Assembly: GCF_900129865.1 (NCBI RefSeq) | Contig: NZ_FQXD01000008.1 | Coordinates: forward strand, 126,808-190,807 | Origin: Virgibacillus chiguensis | GTDB taxonomy: Bacteria > Bacillota > Bacilli > Bacillales > Amphibacillaceae | Reading direction: 5' to 3' | Length of the DNA stretch: 64,000 nt | In this document: positions 9,373 through 18,915 of the stretch, piece after piece | Numbering within the stretch: the first letter of the stretch is position 1 | How the letters are laid out: the number at the start of each line of letters is the position of its first letter | The notes under the pieces: generated by a model | Database searches by the model: none | Seen by the model: the letters and a program-made list of their open reading frames with translations, nothing else | Told to the model about the DNA's origin: nothing | Position numbers and translations under genes: made by a program

Positions 9373-9762
9373 CTATAATTCACCATTTAAAAATTGTGCC
9401 TCACCAAATCCAAAGCTCCAATCGCTTGCACTGTTTGTCACAATTGAAACCATTACATCCTTTGAGTCCATACCGCAATTCTCATTCAATTCCTTGACAA
9501 GGATGTTGTAGAATGATTTCTTTTGCTTATCCGTTCGAGGAGTACTTCTTACAGAAACGGCCACCACTTTATCGCTTCTTTTAAATCCTAAGCCTGTATC
9601 TTCTATAATTAGTTCGTGTTTCGGATGCTGATGAACTATTTGATACCTATCACCCTCAGGAACTTCAAATGCTTTAACAACAGCACGGTGAGATGCATCT
9701 AATAATAACTTGATTTCTTCTTCCGTCCTACCTTCTATCAAATCAAATGTAAGTAACGGCAT
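9373..9762 (-). CDS. Tautomerase-family protein
   Basis: A 129-residue protein of the tautomerase superfamily. Start 9762 gives MPLLTFDLIEGRTEEEI, so removal of Met exposes the catalytic Pro1; AGGGGG lies seven bases upstream. The N-terminal strand, the helix with HRAVVKAFEVPEGDRYQIVHQH and the later RTDKQKKSFY helix are typical of the YusQ/YrdN-like double-length members. The substrate is unknown. It lies 80 bases after iolG on the same strand and may be the last gene of the iolE transcript, hinting at a tautomerisation of a keto-inositol or keto-acid, which is inference. Confidence 0.82.
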   Translation of the reverse strand: MPLLTFDLIEGRTEEEIKLLLDASHRAVVKAFEVPEGDRYQIVHQHPKHELIIEDTGLGFKRSDKVVAVSVRSTPRTDKQKKSFYNILVKELNENCGMDSKDVMVSIVTNSASDWSFGFGEAQFLNGEL

Positions 9763-9842
9763 ATACATTCCCCCTATTGTTCATACCTTATTTTTGTACG
9801 ACATCTATAAGATTTAATTTTCTCCATTATCCACAGATAAAA

Positions 9843-10862
9843 TCATTGATATTTTTCTACTTTTATTGGAAGCCCAGTTAATAACGATTCTTTTGCCGCA
9901 GAAGCAATTCGTTGCGCCATAATACCATCAACGAAGCCACAAGGAACTTCCTCATCGTTATTAATTGCTTCAAAAAACTGTTCTACCTCTTCTATAAAAG
10001 CATCATTATATCTTTCTAAAAAGAAGTGTAGCGGATTACTACTTTTTACGCCCTCTTTTAACAGAACCTCAACACTAGATTCTTTTTCATTATTTACTTT
10101 TGCTGATCCTTTTGACCCAAATGCCTCTAATTGCTGATCATATCCATATACTGCTTGTCGACTATTGTCAATAACACCTACTAAACCGTTTTCAAATTTC
10201 AAAGTAATTAATGCTGTGTCAATATCTTCATACTGCTTAAACTCTGGATTTATGAGCGCTCCACCTACTACATATACTTCTTCAACCTCAGAACCCGATA
10301 TGAAACGCGCCATATCAAAATCATGAATACTCATATCCATAAATATACCACCAGAGTGAGATACATATTCCAAAGAAGGGGGTTCAGGATCTCGAGATTG
10401 AATCTTTAAAATATGCAAATCACCAATAGCTTTATTTTTTACCAATTCTTTCGTTTTTGCAAAGTTACGATCAAATCTTCTATTAAAACCCAATTGAAAC
10501 TTCACACCAGCTTGTTTTACTACCTTATGAGCTTTACACGTATTTTCATCTGAGAAGCATATCGGCTTTTCGCAAAAGATGTGCTTTCCTGCTTTTGCTG
10601 CTTCTGTGATAATTTGAACATGCAAACTGGTAGGAGCACATATAAAAACCACATTAATTTCTGGGTCGTCTATAATATTTTTATAGTCTTTGGTTAAATT
10701 TTCCACTCCAGACTCAGAAAACCAATCTTTCATGTGATCAGCCTGGGGATCTGATACTGTTTTCAGGCGTACATTAGGCATATTTCTCATATTATTAATA
10801 TGTAATCTCCCAATTCTTCCTGCTCCAATTACTCCTACTACATTCACTTTTTCTTTTTCCAT
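9843..10862 (-). CDS. iolG: Inositol 2-dehydrogenase IolG (Gfo/Idh/MocA family)
   Basis: A 339-residue NAD-dependent dehydrogenase. The Rossmann motif GVIGAGRIGRLHI is at the N-terminus, the EKP lysine motif reads IFCEKPICF near residue 97, and the substrate domain has GFNRRFDRNFAKTK and SGGIFMDMSIHDFDMARF with the catalytic Asp-His. The RDPEPP and IDNSRQAVYGYDQ segments are those of inositol 2-dehydrogenases. It oxidises myo-inositol to scyllo-inosose. Start 10862 has AGAGGAT upstream; an ATG at 10895 is possible. It is the better IolG candidate of the two family members in this cluster. Confidence 0.85.
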   Translation of the reverse strand: MEKEKVNVVGVIGAGRIGRLHINNMRNMPNVRLKTVSDPQADHMKDWFSESGVENLTKDYKNIIDDPEINVVFICAPTSLHVQIITEAAKAGKHIFCEKPICFSDENTCKAHKVVKQAGVKFQLGFNRRFDRNFAKTKELVKNKAIGDLHILKIQSRDPEPPSLEYVSHSGGIFMDMSIHDFDMARFISGSEVEEVYVVGGALINPEFKQYEDIDTALITLKFENGLVGVIDNSRQAVYGYDQQLEAFGSKGSAKVNNEKESSVEVLLKEGVKSSNPLHFFLERYNDAFIEEVEQFFEAINNDEEVPCGFVDGIMAQRIASAAKESLLTGLPIKVEKYQ

Positions 10863-10910
10863 GATTTGATATCCTCTCTCTTTTAGATATTTCATCGTTG
10901 TTATTTTCCT

Positions 10911-12506
10911 TTAATTAGCTAACACAACAGGCGAAAAAACAGTATACATAATTACCACTAATAACAAAGCTATGGCACTCACCCATTTCACATGTTTCCA
11001 AGGAGTCATATCAACCTTATTAAGATTTGCTTGGAATTGAAAAGGTTCTTTTAATGGATTTATTCTTGTCGACATCCATAAAACGAAACAATCTAATATA
11101 AATAAAACACTAAATATATAAAGATAGTTTATCTCAGCGAGCAACCCTTGAGCTGCAATATAAACAACAAGGTGGAAGGAGAAAGTAATTTTGGCCCCTT
11201 GCGCAGTAACTCGCTTGTTCCAAAAACCAAATAGAATAATAACTAGTAACGGCAAACTATATAACCCGTTAAACTCCTGTATAACGTTATATAAGCCAGT
11301 CGGTGCAAAAGCAATTAATGGCGCAATGATTATTGATATAAACCCAACAATGACGGTTACAATTTTTCCCATCCTAGCGACTTGTCTATCTGTTGCATCT
11401 TTATTAAAGATTGGCTTGTAAAAATCCAAAGAAAACAAAGTGGCCGTTGAGTTTAATGAACCAACAAATGAGCTTAATATTGCACCAAATATAACAGCCG
11501 CAAATATGCCATATGCCCATTCAGGTAACACTGCCGAAACTAAACTCGGATAAGCATCATCTTGATTAGCAATGCCTCCATCAAACATATTAAAAGCAAC
11601 AATACCTGGTAATACTAGAAATAAGGCTCCAAAAACTTTAAAGAAAGCTACATAAAGCGCACCTTTTTGTCCTTCTTTCAAATTTTTTCCACCTAACGCT
11701 TTTTGTACAATCATTTGATTACAGCACCAAAAATATAAATTATTGAACAACATCCCTAACATTAAGGTAGGCCATGGGACATAATCAGAATCTATAGCGC
11801 CCCAAGCATTTAACTTTTCCGCTGTATTTTCACGAATAAAATGAACCCCGTCCATAGCGCTCCCATTTCCAAGTGTCACTATTCCCAAGATTAATATCAG
11901 TATACCTCCTGTAAGTAAACCAAACCCATAAATAGTATCACTAAAAGCACTTAATGAAAGCCCTCCCATTAAGAGGTATAAAACTCCTACAGCGCCAATA
12001 AAAGCTGCACAAATAGCAACTGCTATTAGTGGATCTACACCTAGGATTTCATCTATGTTAAACAACTTATTAAAAACCAAAGCTCCAGAATAAAGTACTA
12101 CAGGCAAAAATGAAGTCAAGTACGTAAACATAAACAGGATGGAGATAAGCCTTTTTGTAAACGTATCATAGCGAATTTCAATAAAGTCAGAAATCGTATT
12201 AACGCCATACTTCATGTACCTTGGTAGAAAAACTAAAGCTAGTAAAACAATCGCAATTGCAGAGGTGACCTCCCAAGCCATGACTTCCATACCAGCTGCA
12301 TAACTTTGACCATTCTGTCCAACTAGTTGTTCTGTTGATAAGTTCGTCATAATGATTGTCCCTGCTATAGACAACCCCGTTAAACTATGACCTCCCATAA
12401 AAAATCCTTCTGCAGTAGAAATATCAATATTTCTACTTTTCCGCCATGCATAAAGCCATACTAGAGCTATAATGACAACAAATGTCACTAGGGCAAACGC
12501 ATTCAA
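10911..12506 (-). CDS. Sodium:solute symporter (SSS family)
   Basis: A 531-residue integral membrane protein with about 13-14 hydrophobic helices, the SSS/SLC5 pattern. The N-terminal GFFMGGHSLTGLSIAGTIIMTNLSTEQ segment corresponds to helix 1 with the sodium-binding region, and residues near 90-110 (DFIEIRYD) are the conserved loop. It should bring in a polyol or sugar with sodium. Its place between two inositol dehydrogenase-like genes points to an inositol isomer as cargo; no IolT/IolF-type permease is seen in the window. ATG at 12506 follows GAGGGGG. It lies 35 bases after the upstream gene. Confidence 0.88.
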   Translation of the reverse strand: MNAFALVTFVVIIALVWLYAWRKSRNIDISTAEGFFMGGHSLTGLSIAGTIIMTNLSTEQLVGQNGQSYAAGMEVMAWEVTSAIAIVLLALVFLPRYMKYGVNTISDFIEIRYDTFTKRLISILFMFTYLTSFLPVVLYSGALVFNKLFNIDEILGVDPLIAVAICAAFIGAVGVLYLLMGGLSLSAFSDTIYGFGLLTGGILILILGIVTLGNGSAMDGVHFIRENTAEKLNAWGAIDSDYVPWPTLMLGMLFNNLYFWCCNQMIVQKALGGKNLKEGQKGALYVAFFKVFGALFLVLPGIVAFNMFDGGIANQDDAYPSLVSAVLPEWAYGIFAAVIFGAILSSFVGSLNSTATLFSLDFYKPIFNKDATDRQVARMGKIVTVIVGFISIIIAPLIAFAPTGLYNVIQEFNGLYSLPLLVIILFGFWNKRVTAQGAKITFSFHLVVYIAAQGLLAEINYLYIFSVLFILDCFVLWMSTRINPLKEPFQFQANLNKVDMTPWKHVKWVSAIALLLVVIMYTVFSPVVLAN

Positions 12507-12541
12507 TGTATCCCCCTCGTTTCTAACTTCTTTTAATGAAT

Positions 12542-13567
12542 TTATTTAGATATTTCGACCATTTTTCCAGTGTCAACCGATTCTTGACAAGCATTTGCGA
12601 TTACAGTACTTTCCAAACCATCGTATACAGTTACACCTGGTTGTTTCCCATCCTGAATACATAAAATAAATTCTTTCATCTCTCGGAAAAAGGCCTCTTT
12701 AAAACGTTCAGAAAAATGTTGTGAAGTAGGTCTTACTACTCCTTGATTATTAAAAATGGAAACGTGATTCTTTTCAGGTTCCTGCGCAATGCGCAACATT
12801 CCTTTTGTCCCTATTAGTTCGGTTTCCACATGATAACCGTGCGTCGCATTTCTACCAGCAACTAACAGAGCCATTGTATTATCCTCTAATTGCATCATAG
12901 AAGCTCCAGTTTCTAAATCGCCCAAATCATCCAATTCAGGATAAGCAGTATTCTTTCCAATTGCCCACACGCGTTTCACTTCTTTTCCAGAGAACCATCT
13001 GACTAAATCGATATCATGGATAGCCATGTCAGCGAATAGCCCACCACTTTTACTGTTTGTTGCAAATTGCACAAAATTCCCTAATTCAGAAGCTGGATCA
13101 ATGCCATAACAGCGAATTAAAGTTAAATCACCAATTTCACCATTGTCTACCTTTTGTTTTGCGTATTGATAAGACTTATCATAACGTCTCATAAAACCTA
13201 AGTGGAATATTTGTTTCGGATAACCTTCTACTACTTCAATCGTTCTTTCTATATCTTCTACTTCTACACCAATTGGCTTTTCACAAAATACATGCAGCCC
13301 TTTTTTCATAGCTAAACGGATATGTTCACCATGAAGCCCCGATGGAGAAGCAATCACTACTGCATCAATTTCAGCATCCAAGAGCATATTTTCAAAGCTT
13401 GTATACGCTTTCTCCACACCTAGCTTTGTTTTTGCCATTTGGAGTTCTTCATCCACAAAACTACAAACAGCTACCAATACAGCTTCTGGAATTCTCTCCA
13501 CAATATTTTCAGCATGAGTAAGACCCATTCTTCCTAAACCAACAATTCCCACATTTATTTTTTTCAA
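12542..13567 (-). CDS. Gfo/Idh/MocA oxidoreductase, second inositol dehydrogenase-like
   Basis: A 341-residue NAD(P)-dependent oxidoreductase. GIVGLGRMGLTHAENI is the Rossmann loop, HVFCEKPIGVEVEDIE the EKP motif, and GFMRRYDKSYQYAKQ plus GGLFADMAIHDIDLVRW the substrate site with Asp-His. It differs from the iolG at 9843-10862 in the substrate loop and could act on another inositol isomer such as scyllo-inositol, or on a keto-inositol; sequence alone does not decide. It starts with TTG at 13567, preceded by GGAGGGG at 11 bases. It follows iolE by 70 bases. Confidence 0.85.
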   Translation of the reverse strand: MKKINVGIVGLGRMGLTHAENIVERIPEAVLVAVCSFVDEELQMAKTKLGVEKAYTSFENMLLDAEIDAVVIASPSGLHGEHIRLAMKKGLHVFCEKPIGVEVEDIERTIEVVEGYPKQIFHLGFMRRYDKSYQYAKQKVDNGEIGDLTLIRCYGIDPASELGNFVQFATNSKSGGLFADMAIHDIDLVRWFSGKEVKRVWAIGKNTAYPELDDLGDLETGASMMQLEDNTMALLVAGRNATHGYHVETELIGTKGMLRIAQEPEKNHVSIFNNQGVVRPTSQHFSERFKEAFFREMKEFILCIQDGKQPGVTVYDGLESTVIANACQESVDTGKMVEISK

Positions 13568-13637
13568 TTAGTTCCCAGCCCCTCCTGTGTCATAAATATT
13601 CGACTTATTCTAAATAGGTTGATGACGCCAGAGAAAA

Positions 13638-14546
13638 TTACTGTATAGATGTCAATGATTTATTTAAAGGCAATAATGTCTCATCAATGTACTTTTTTCC
13701 TTTTAAGGCATATTCTAAAGGATGCGCTTTATTAGGATCTTGTTCTGCTTCTATAATAATCCACCCTTCATATCCAGATGCAAGCAATTTTTTATAAACT
13801 GGGATAAAATCAATATTCCCATCACCAGGAACCGTGAACATTCCAGCTAAAAATGATTGTAAAAATGATTTCCCCTCTTTCTTACATTCCTCTTTTTCAT
13901 CTTTACGAACATCTTTAAAATGAACATGTTTTATTCTATCTATATGCTTATTTAGTAAATGCATATATTCATCATCAGATACATAGATATGGCCTGTATC
14001 ATAAAGCAAATTCACGTAATTTTGGTCTGTATTGCGCATTAAACGATCGACCTCTTCTAGGGTTTGAATACCCGTTCCCATATGATGATGATAGACAAGT
14101 TTCAACTCATATTCATGCGCTACCTTACCAAGAAGATCTAATCCGCTACATAAACGGCCCCATTCTTCATCTGAAAAAAACGGTTTTTCGGCAAATACAT
14201 TCTTATCAGTTCCCTGAATGCTATACGTTTGTTCAGATACTACAGCGACATCTGCATTTACCGCATTTAAATATTCACAATGCTTACGAAATGCTTTTTC
14301 CGCATCCTCGATACCATCTCGAATAATATAACTACTAAACCACTTACCAGCAATTCTTAATTTACGAAGTTCCAATTCCTTATTTAGTACTTCTGCTTCC
14401 GGAAAGAAGCCTCCCACTTCTGTTCCTGCATAATCAGCAACAGCAATGTCACTTAAAACATGTGATAGCGTGTTTTCTGCTCCAATTTCAGGAATGTCAT
14501 CATTTCTCCAACCAATCGGTGCGATTCCCCATGCAATATTCGTCAT
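13638..14546 (-). CDS. iolE: Inosose dehydratase IolE
   Basis: A 302-residue TIM-barrel protein of the AP-endonuclease-2/xylose-isomerase-like family. It removes water from scyllo-inosose to give the trihydroxycyclohexanedione used by IolD. The N-terminal [19 protein letters not shown] signature is diagnostic for IolE. Metal-site segments are [32 protein letters not shown] and the late [10 protein letters not shown]. Start 14546 has GGAAGGGTG seven bases upstream; it is the first gene of the second iol transcript. The upstream region has IolR-like repeats and a cre-like site. Confidence 0.93.
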   Translation of the reverse strand: MTNIAWGIAPIGWRNDDIPEIGAENTLSHVLSDIAVADYAGTEVGGFFPEAEVLNKELELRKLRIAGKWFSSYIIRDGIEDAEKAFRKHCEYLNAVNADVAVVSEQTYSIQGTDKNVFAEKPFFSDEEWGRLCSGLDLLGKVAHEYELKLVYHHHMGTGIQTLEEVDRLMRNTDQNYVNLLYDTGHIYVSDDEYMHLLNKHIDRIKHVHFKDVRKDEKEECKKEGKSFLQSFLAGMFTVPGDGNIDFIPVYKKLLASGYEGWIIIEAEQDPNKAHPLEYALKGKKYIDETLLPLNKSLTSIQ

Positions 14547-14578
14547 TAAATACACCCTTCCATATTTTATTAATAAAG

Positions 14579-14668
14579 TTAACCAATAACTTGTTAATTA
14601 TATCCTCATAAAATTAAAAACAACAACTTAATATCATATTTTGGTTAAGTATTGGTTATGTTTGATTA
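14579..14668. promoter_or_regulatory. Putative IolR operators upstream of iolE
   Basis: TTGGTTA at 14641, TTGGTTA at 14652 and TTGATTA at 14662 form direct repeats at 11- and 10-bp steps, the same layout as upstream of iolA. A copy in the other orientation, TTAACCAATAAC, is at 14579-14590. These are near-matches to the IolR element rather than perfect ones. Confidence 0.55.
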
Positions 14669-14678
14669 CATTATATAT

Positions 14679-14694
14679 TTAAAAGCGTTTACAG
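14679..14694 (+). promoter_or_regulatory. Possible catabolite-responsive element (cre)
   Basis: TTAAAAGCGTTTACAG fits the CcpA consensus WTGNNARCGNWWWCAW with two mismatches. It lies about 135 bases upstream of iolE, and glucose repression of iol genes is known in B. subtilis. Confidence 0.4.
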
Positions 14695-14935
14695 TCAATA
14701 ATTTCTTTGTGACATATTAATGTAAAACAAGGTGTATTAAAATTTCTGTATAATTTGGTTGTTTTTTGGTATTATTTTGATTAAGTACAACTATAATGTA
14801 GACATAGGTGATCATCATTATAAAACCCATTGGTTCACTCCACATTAGAAAAACTTGGCTTGTCGCCAAGTCTTATGGTGAATGGCGTAGTTTTTCTTAT
14901 ACTATAAACCTATAGACTTTTATACTTTCCTATAG

Positions 14936-15195
14936 TGGAACAAAGGCACAAGCACCCGTTTAGCAACGTAGCGAGTGGAACGAAACCACTGAAGTTTTAG
15001 GAACCATGCCACTAAATCAGGGGTATGCCGACGCCCTAAGGCAAGCCCGTTTTTTAGTCGTCCTCAATATTTAGCACGAACCGATGGTGACTTAGCTTAG
15101 GGCAATGAAGTGAAGTCGCCTAGTTGGTGGGCACTGGAGCCGGACGGGGCTCATTCGGTTATTTGGTTACGCCATAGCATCAAATTTTATACTTT
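14936..15195 (+). repeat. Dispersed structured repeat, copy A
   Basis: It shares long blocks with copy B at 35716-35915: TGGAACAAAGGC, CCCGTTTAGCAACGTAGCGA, GCACGAACCGATG, GTGAAGTCGCCTAGTTG, CCGGACGGGGCTCA, GGTTATTTGGTTACGCC and TAGCATCAAATTTTATACTT. Copy A has an extra internal block of about 60 bases (near 15000-15070) and has lost the GGCGC/GCGCC stem found in copy B. It is flanked on both sides by similar hairpins (14853-14871 and 15205-15237). No protein is encoded. Confidence 0.7.
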
Positions 15196-15397
15196 CTTAT
15201 CTTTTAAAAAAAGCTTGGCTTATCGCCAAGCTTTTTTATATATAGAGGCTAAAAATGAAAATGTAACGTCTGCTAAATCTTAGAAAACTTGTTGAAAGCC
15301 GCTTATTAGGCTTTTTTTTACCTCAAATTTGATAATTTTAATCCTAAAGTTACCTTACCTTTTCAAAAGAAATATTGGTGCCTTCTTCCTTAATTAT
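15196..15397. other. Spacer holding the MFS gene terminator
   Basis: Noncoding stretch downstream of the MFS gene. It contains the hairpin at 15205-15237 and otherwise AT-rich sequence. Confidence 0.4.
15205..15237 (-). terminator. Bidirectional-looking terminator after the MFS gene
   Basis: AAAAGCTTGGC and GCCAAGCTTTT form a perfect stem around a five-base loop, with A/T runs on both sides, so it can act on either strand. On the minus strand it lies about 160 bases past the MFS stop codon. Confidence 0.6.
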
Positions 15398-16633
15398 TCA
15401 CACTTCCATATCCAACGTCTCATCCATACGCACTCTAGCAACTACACCAGCTAAAAATGGCAATAAAGCTACCATTCCTATCGCCCAGCCGACCCCCATC
15501 ACATCAGCTATGAGTCCAGCTAGTAACGCACCAAAAGCATAGCCGCTATCTCGCCAAAACCGATACACCCCCATTGAAGAAGCTCTCCAGTTAGGTGCAG
15601 CGACATCACCAATAGCAGCTTGCAACGTCGGATAAACCATTGCCGTTCCTAAACCTAATATTAAAGCTCCAGCGACCCATAGTGAAAAACTGCTAACTAG
15701 CAAAATAAACCACAGCGCAATAGCTTGTATCCACATGCCATAAGTAATTAATTTCTTTCTACCAATTTTATCACTTAATATTCCTGTAAATAATTGAAAA
15801 AACCCCCATGCAGCTGGGTATAATGCAACTATGGTTCCAGTTTGCGCTACCGATAATCCAACAGAAGTAAAATATAATGGGAACAACCCCCATGCCATTC
15901 CATCTTTGAGATTAGTAGATAGACCTGAAAAGCTAATAGCTGAAAGATTCTTGTCCTGCCATGTAGTTAATTGAAAGATTTTTCTCGATGATAAATCTCC
16001 TCCACTATTTGTCATAGCTGCGCTTTGCTTCATTTGTAACTCTATATGATGCCTTGTATCTCTCACAGTTAATGATAACAGTATCCCTACCACCGAAATT
16101 CCTATTCCGATATAAAATGGCTCGGGTCTCAAAGAATAAGTAGAAGCGACATAACCTGAAATAGCTGCCAATAAAGCTACTCCAGAATAACCAGCGAATT
16201 CATTTAACCCCACTGCTGTTCCTCTTTCATTCGACTTGGAAAGATCAATTTTCATATTAACCGTCATGGACCAAGCCAATCCTTGATTAATTCCCAGTAA
16301 GATATTGGCAAAAACGATAACCCACCATGCATGCGCAAAAATAATCAACATAGGAACAGATAAACCGACGATCCAACCAAGTAATAACACCTGCTTACGA
16401 CCAAATCGATCTGCTATATGACCAGCAAAATAATTTACGATCGCCTTAGAAAAACCAAAGCTGATAATAAAAGACAACGCAGCACTTGTTGATGCCAGTC
16501 CGAATTGATCTTCGCCTATAATCGGCAAAACGGTTCTTTCTATCCCAACCATTGAACCAACAAACAAGTTCGTAATTACTAATAAGAAAAACTGAACATA
16601 ATTCTCCTTCATTCCTAGCTTGAATTCACTCAT
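15398..16633 (-). CDS. MFS transporter
   Basis: A 411-residue major facilitator with 12 predicted helices. The loop 2-3 motif reads GHIADRFGRKQVLLLG and the second-half equivalent GILSDKIGRKKLITYG, both classic. It resembles drug/metabolite proton antiporters of the DHA1 type; the substrate is not evident. ATG at 16633 is preceded by AAAGGTG at six bases, and an in-frame GTG nine bases upstream lies inside that site. It lies 121 bases after metG but a strong hairpin separates them, so it probably has its own promoter. Confidence 0.85.
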   Translation of the reverse strand: MSEFKLGMKENYVQFFLLVITNLFVGSMVGIERTVLPIIGEDQFGLASTSAALSFIISFGFSKAIVNYFAGHIADRFGRKQVLLLGWIVGLSVPMLIIFAHAWWVIVFANILLGINQGLAWSMTVNMKIDLSKSNERGTAVGLNEFAGYSGVALLAAISGYVASTYSLRPEPFYIGIGISVVGILLSLTVRDTRHHIELQMKQSAAMTNSGGDLSSRKIFQLTTWQDKNLSAISFSGLSTNLKDGMAWGLFPLYFTSVGLSVAQTGTIVALYPAAWGFFQLFTGILSDKIGRKKLITYGMWIQAIALWFILLVSSFSLWVAGALILGLGTAMVYPTLQAAIGDVAAPNWRASSMGVYRFWRDSGYAFGALLAGLIADVMGVGWAIGMVALLPFLAGVVARVRMDETLDMEV

Positions 16634-16738
16634 TTTATTCACCTTTGCTTTCTAAAAATTCAGGTATTCGCCAATTCTTTTAGCGAAAGCCGTAGTTCTT
16701 ATACTAGACCTTTAGACTTTTGTACTTTCCTATCGTAC

Positions 16739-16775
16739 AAGAAAGCAATCCCCTTATAAAGAGGATTGCTTTCTT
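16739..16775 (-). terminator. Terminator overlapping the metG 3' end
   Basis: AAGAAAGCAATCC (16739-16751) and GGATTGCTTTCTT (16763-16775) make a 13-bp stem. One arm lies within the last codons of metG, so coding sequence and terminator are shared. Only a weak T-rich tail follows on the minus strand. Confidence 0.6.
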
Positions 16776-18394
16776 AACTGTTCTATTTCTTTATCAATAA
16801 CAATGACATCGATTCTTTCAAATAACGGTTCAGAAATGTTTATAGAAGATGAATCATTACTATCAATGGCTTTCCATTGTATTTCCTCTATGTTAAATGC
16901 TTGTTTCAATTTATCACTGGAAAATGGTAGAAACGGATGTAATAACTGAGCTAAATTGACAATAATATAGACACAACTTCTCAACGTATTTTGACAATAT
17001 TCAGGAGAAGCTTTTACTTGAATCCATGGCTTTTGCTGATCAAAATATTTATTCGCACCTCTAATAAATTCAAAAATTAACTCTAGCGCTTGTTTAAAAT
17101 GAGTGTGCTCAATCATTTCACCCACTTGGTGATAAAGCTCATCTACCTGATACTTCATTTCTTTATTAATCTGTCCTTTAGGCACGACTCCATGAAAGAA
17201 TTTTTCAATAAACTTCACACTCCTATTCACAAAGTTACCATAAGCCCCAAGCAGCTCGCTATTATGGCTATAGACAAATTCACGCCAGGAAAAATCAGCA
17301 TCTCTATGTTCAGGGGCATTAATTGTTAAGAAATACCGTATAGAATCTGGGTCATATTTCTCCAACATGTGCGGAACCCAAACCGCCCAGTTTTTACTAG
17401 TAGATAGCTTCTTCTTCTCGATCGTTACATACTCATTAGAAACCATATAAGTTGGAAGGGCCGGCTTATTTATACCTAATAATATACCAGGCCAAATAAT
17501 TGCATGAAACGGGACATTATCCTTTCCATGAACATAATAAGAGATCGCGTCCTCCCCCCAAAAAGAAGTATGATCCTTCTGATTATCCTCTGCCCATTTT
17601 TTACTAGCGGTATAATAACCAGCAACTGCTTCAAACCAAACGTAAATCTTTTTGTGCTCATAACCATCAACAGGTACAGGTACACCGACTGGTAGGTCTC
17701 TTGAAATTGCTCTATCATGTAAGCCTTCCTGTAAATATCTTTCTGCTATTTTAAGTGCATTGTCTCTCCAAGTCCCCTTTTCTTTCACATCTTTGAGGTA
17801 ATGTTCCAATAATTGTTGATAAGTACGCAATTTAAAATAAAAATGCTCTGTGTTTCTTGTTACAGGTGAATTGCCACATAGTTTACATTTTTTATTCACC
17901 AGTTCTAATGGTTCAAGTATCTTGGAGCAATGCTCACATTGATCTCCACGTGCTTCTTTTCCACAATGTGGACAAATACCTTCTACGAAACGATCAGGTA
18001 AAAACTGTTCACAAGTACTACAATAAGCTTGTTCCACCTCTTTGCGATAAATGTTCCCCTTTTCCATTAAGGTAGTGAATATTTCTCCAACCGTGGTATG
18101 GTGATGTTGTGCATCTGTACGTGTATAGCAATCGTAAGTGAAGCCAAGCTGATCAAAACATTGTTTAAACTCTTTATGATACGTATCGGCTATTTTTTTT
18201 GGTTCCACTCCCTCTTGTTTGGCCCGTATTGTAATAGGTGTTCCATTACAATCACTCCCGGACACATATAGTACATGATCACCCTTTGCTCTGTAATAAC
18301 GCGCTAAAATATCTCCAGACAAAAGACTGGATATATGCCCTAAGTGCAATGATCCATTTGCATATGGCCAAGCCCCACCAATTAGTATATTCAT
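16754..18394 (-). CDS. metG: Methionyl-tRNA synthetase, zinc-containing short form
   Basis: A 546-residue class I synthetase that charges tRNA-Met. The HIGH motif reads HLGH in [20 protein letters not shown]. The connective domain carries several zinc-type Cys pairs (CSTC, CPHC, CEHC, CKLC), so it is the E. coli-like MetRS. The KMSKS loop reads KKLSTSKN, a divergent version. The C-terminal Trbp111-like tRNA-binding domain of the usual Bacillus MetRS is absent. Start 18394 is preceded by GAGAGGAAAAAAGTG; an open frame to 18517 runs through the T-box terminator and is not coding. Regulation by the T-box upstream is clear. A second housekeeping metS elsewhere is likely (inference). Confidence 0.92.
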   Translation of the reverse strand: MNILIGGAWPYANGSLHLGHISSLLSGDILARYYRAKGDHVLYVSGSDCNGTPITIRAKQEGVEPKKIADTYHKEFKQCFDQLGFTYDCYTRTDAQHHHTTVGEIFTTLMEKGNIYRKEVEQAYCSTCEQFLPDRFVEGICPHCGKEARGDQCEHCSKILEPLELVNKKCKLCGNSPVTRNTEHFYFKLRTYQQLLEHYLKDVKEKGTWRDNALKIAERYLQEGLHDRAISRDLPVGVPVPVDGYEHKKIYVWFEAVAGYYTASKKWAEDNQKDHTSFWGEDAISYYVHGKDNVPFHAIIWPGILLGINKPALPTYMVSNEYVTIEKKKLSTSKNWAVWVPHMLEKYDPDSIRYFLTINAPEHRDADFSWREFVYSHNSELLGAYGNFVNRSVKFIEKFFHGVVPKGQINKEMKYQVDELYHQVGEMIEHTHFKQALELIFEFIRGANKYFDQQKPWIQVKASPEYCQNTLRSCVYIIVNLAQLLHPFLPFSSDKLKQAFNIEEIQWKAIDSNDSSSINISEPLFERIDVIVIDKEIEQLRKQSSL

Positions 18395-18445
18395 CACTTT
18401 TTTCCTCTCTTCAAAATTTATAAAAATCTTGTGTTTCCTTTCATG

Positions 18446-18745
18446 CAAAAACCCCCGTCCAAGACAATAAATATTGTCAAAGGACGAGGGTATACTCGTG
18501 TTACCACCTTTGTTCACTAATCATTCACATGAATAGCCTCCATTAGTACGGAACAATAGACAACATGTTCTTATACTATGACATAGATAACGAGTGTCAA
18601 ATCTCGTCATACCTTTACTTAAAAGCTCAGATATGCAGCTCAGAGACCATGTTCAATCAATTATTCCTTGCTTCTTTTCAGCTACCGAAGCTCTCTGTAT
18701 AAGAATTCACTTGATCTACTCTTCTCTTCATCGCTTTTCTTCCAA
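18446..18745 (-). ncRNA. T-box leader, methionine specific
   Basis: A full T-box riboswitch on the minus strand. Stem I starts near 18697 with AGAGAGCTTC; the specifier ATG is at 18650-18648 within GAACATGGTCTCTG, where GTCTCT closes the stem. The T-box proper, AGGTGGTAACACG, is at 18509-18497; TGGT would pair with an ACCA tRNA end, as in tRNA-Met. A terminator follows (GGACGAGGG region pairing with the CCCCCGTCC region, 18492-18451, then a T-run). Uncharged tRNA-Met should favour the antiterminator and allow metG expression. Confidence 0.93.
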
Positions 18746-18915
18746 ATAATAATAGTCATTATTATTGCACAAGAATGTATAGAAGTCAACGATAACAAAT
18801 AGAATATAATTCCCTCAACTAGCTTTTACATTAACTCATGATCTGTATTCACTTAGACTTTAATAAATAAAACAACGTCTACAGTTGAAAAAATGAAACA
18901 TTCGCACTCTTCACT

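Larger units (their letters stand above)
14547..14935. other. iolE promoter region and upstream spacer
   Basis: Holds the operator repeats at 14579-14668, the cre-like site at 14679-14694, a hairpin ACTTGGC-TTGTC-GCCAAGT at 14853-14871 and a short sequence at 14880-14935 that recurs near 16681-16740 and 25001-25075. No gene is seen. Confidence 0.5.

Noticed and set aside
18395..18517. N-terminal extension of MetRS
   Set aside because: The extension runs through the T-box terminator and lacks family similarity; the start at 18394 matches the family N-terminus.
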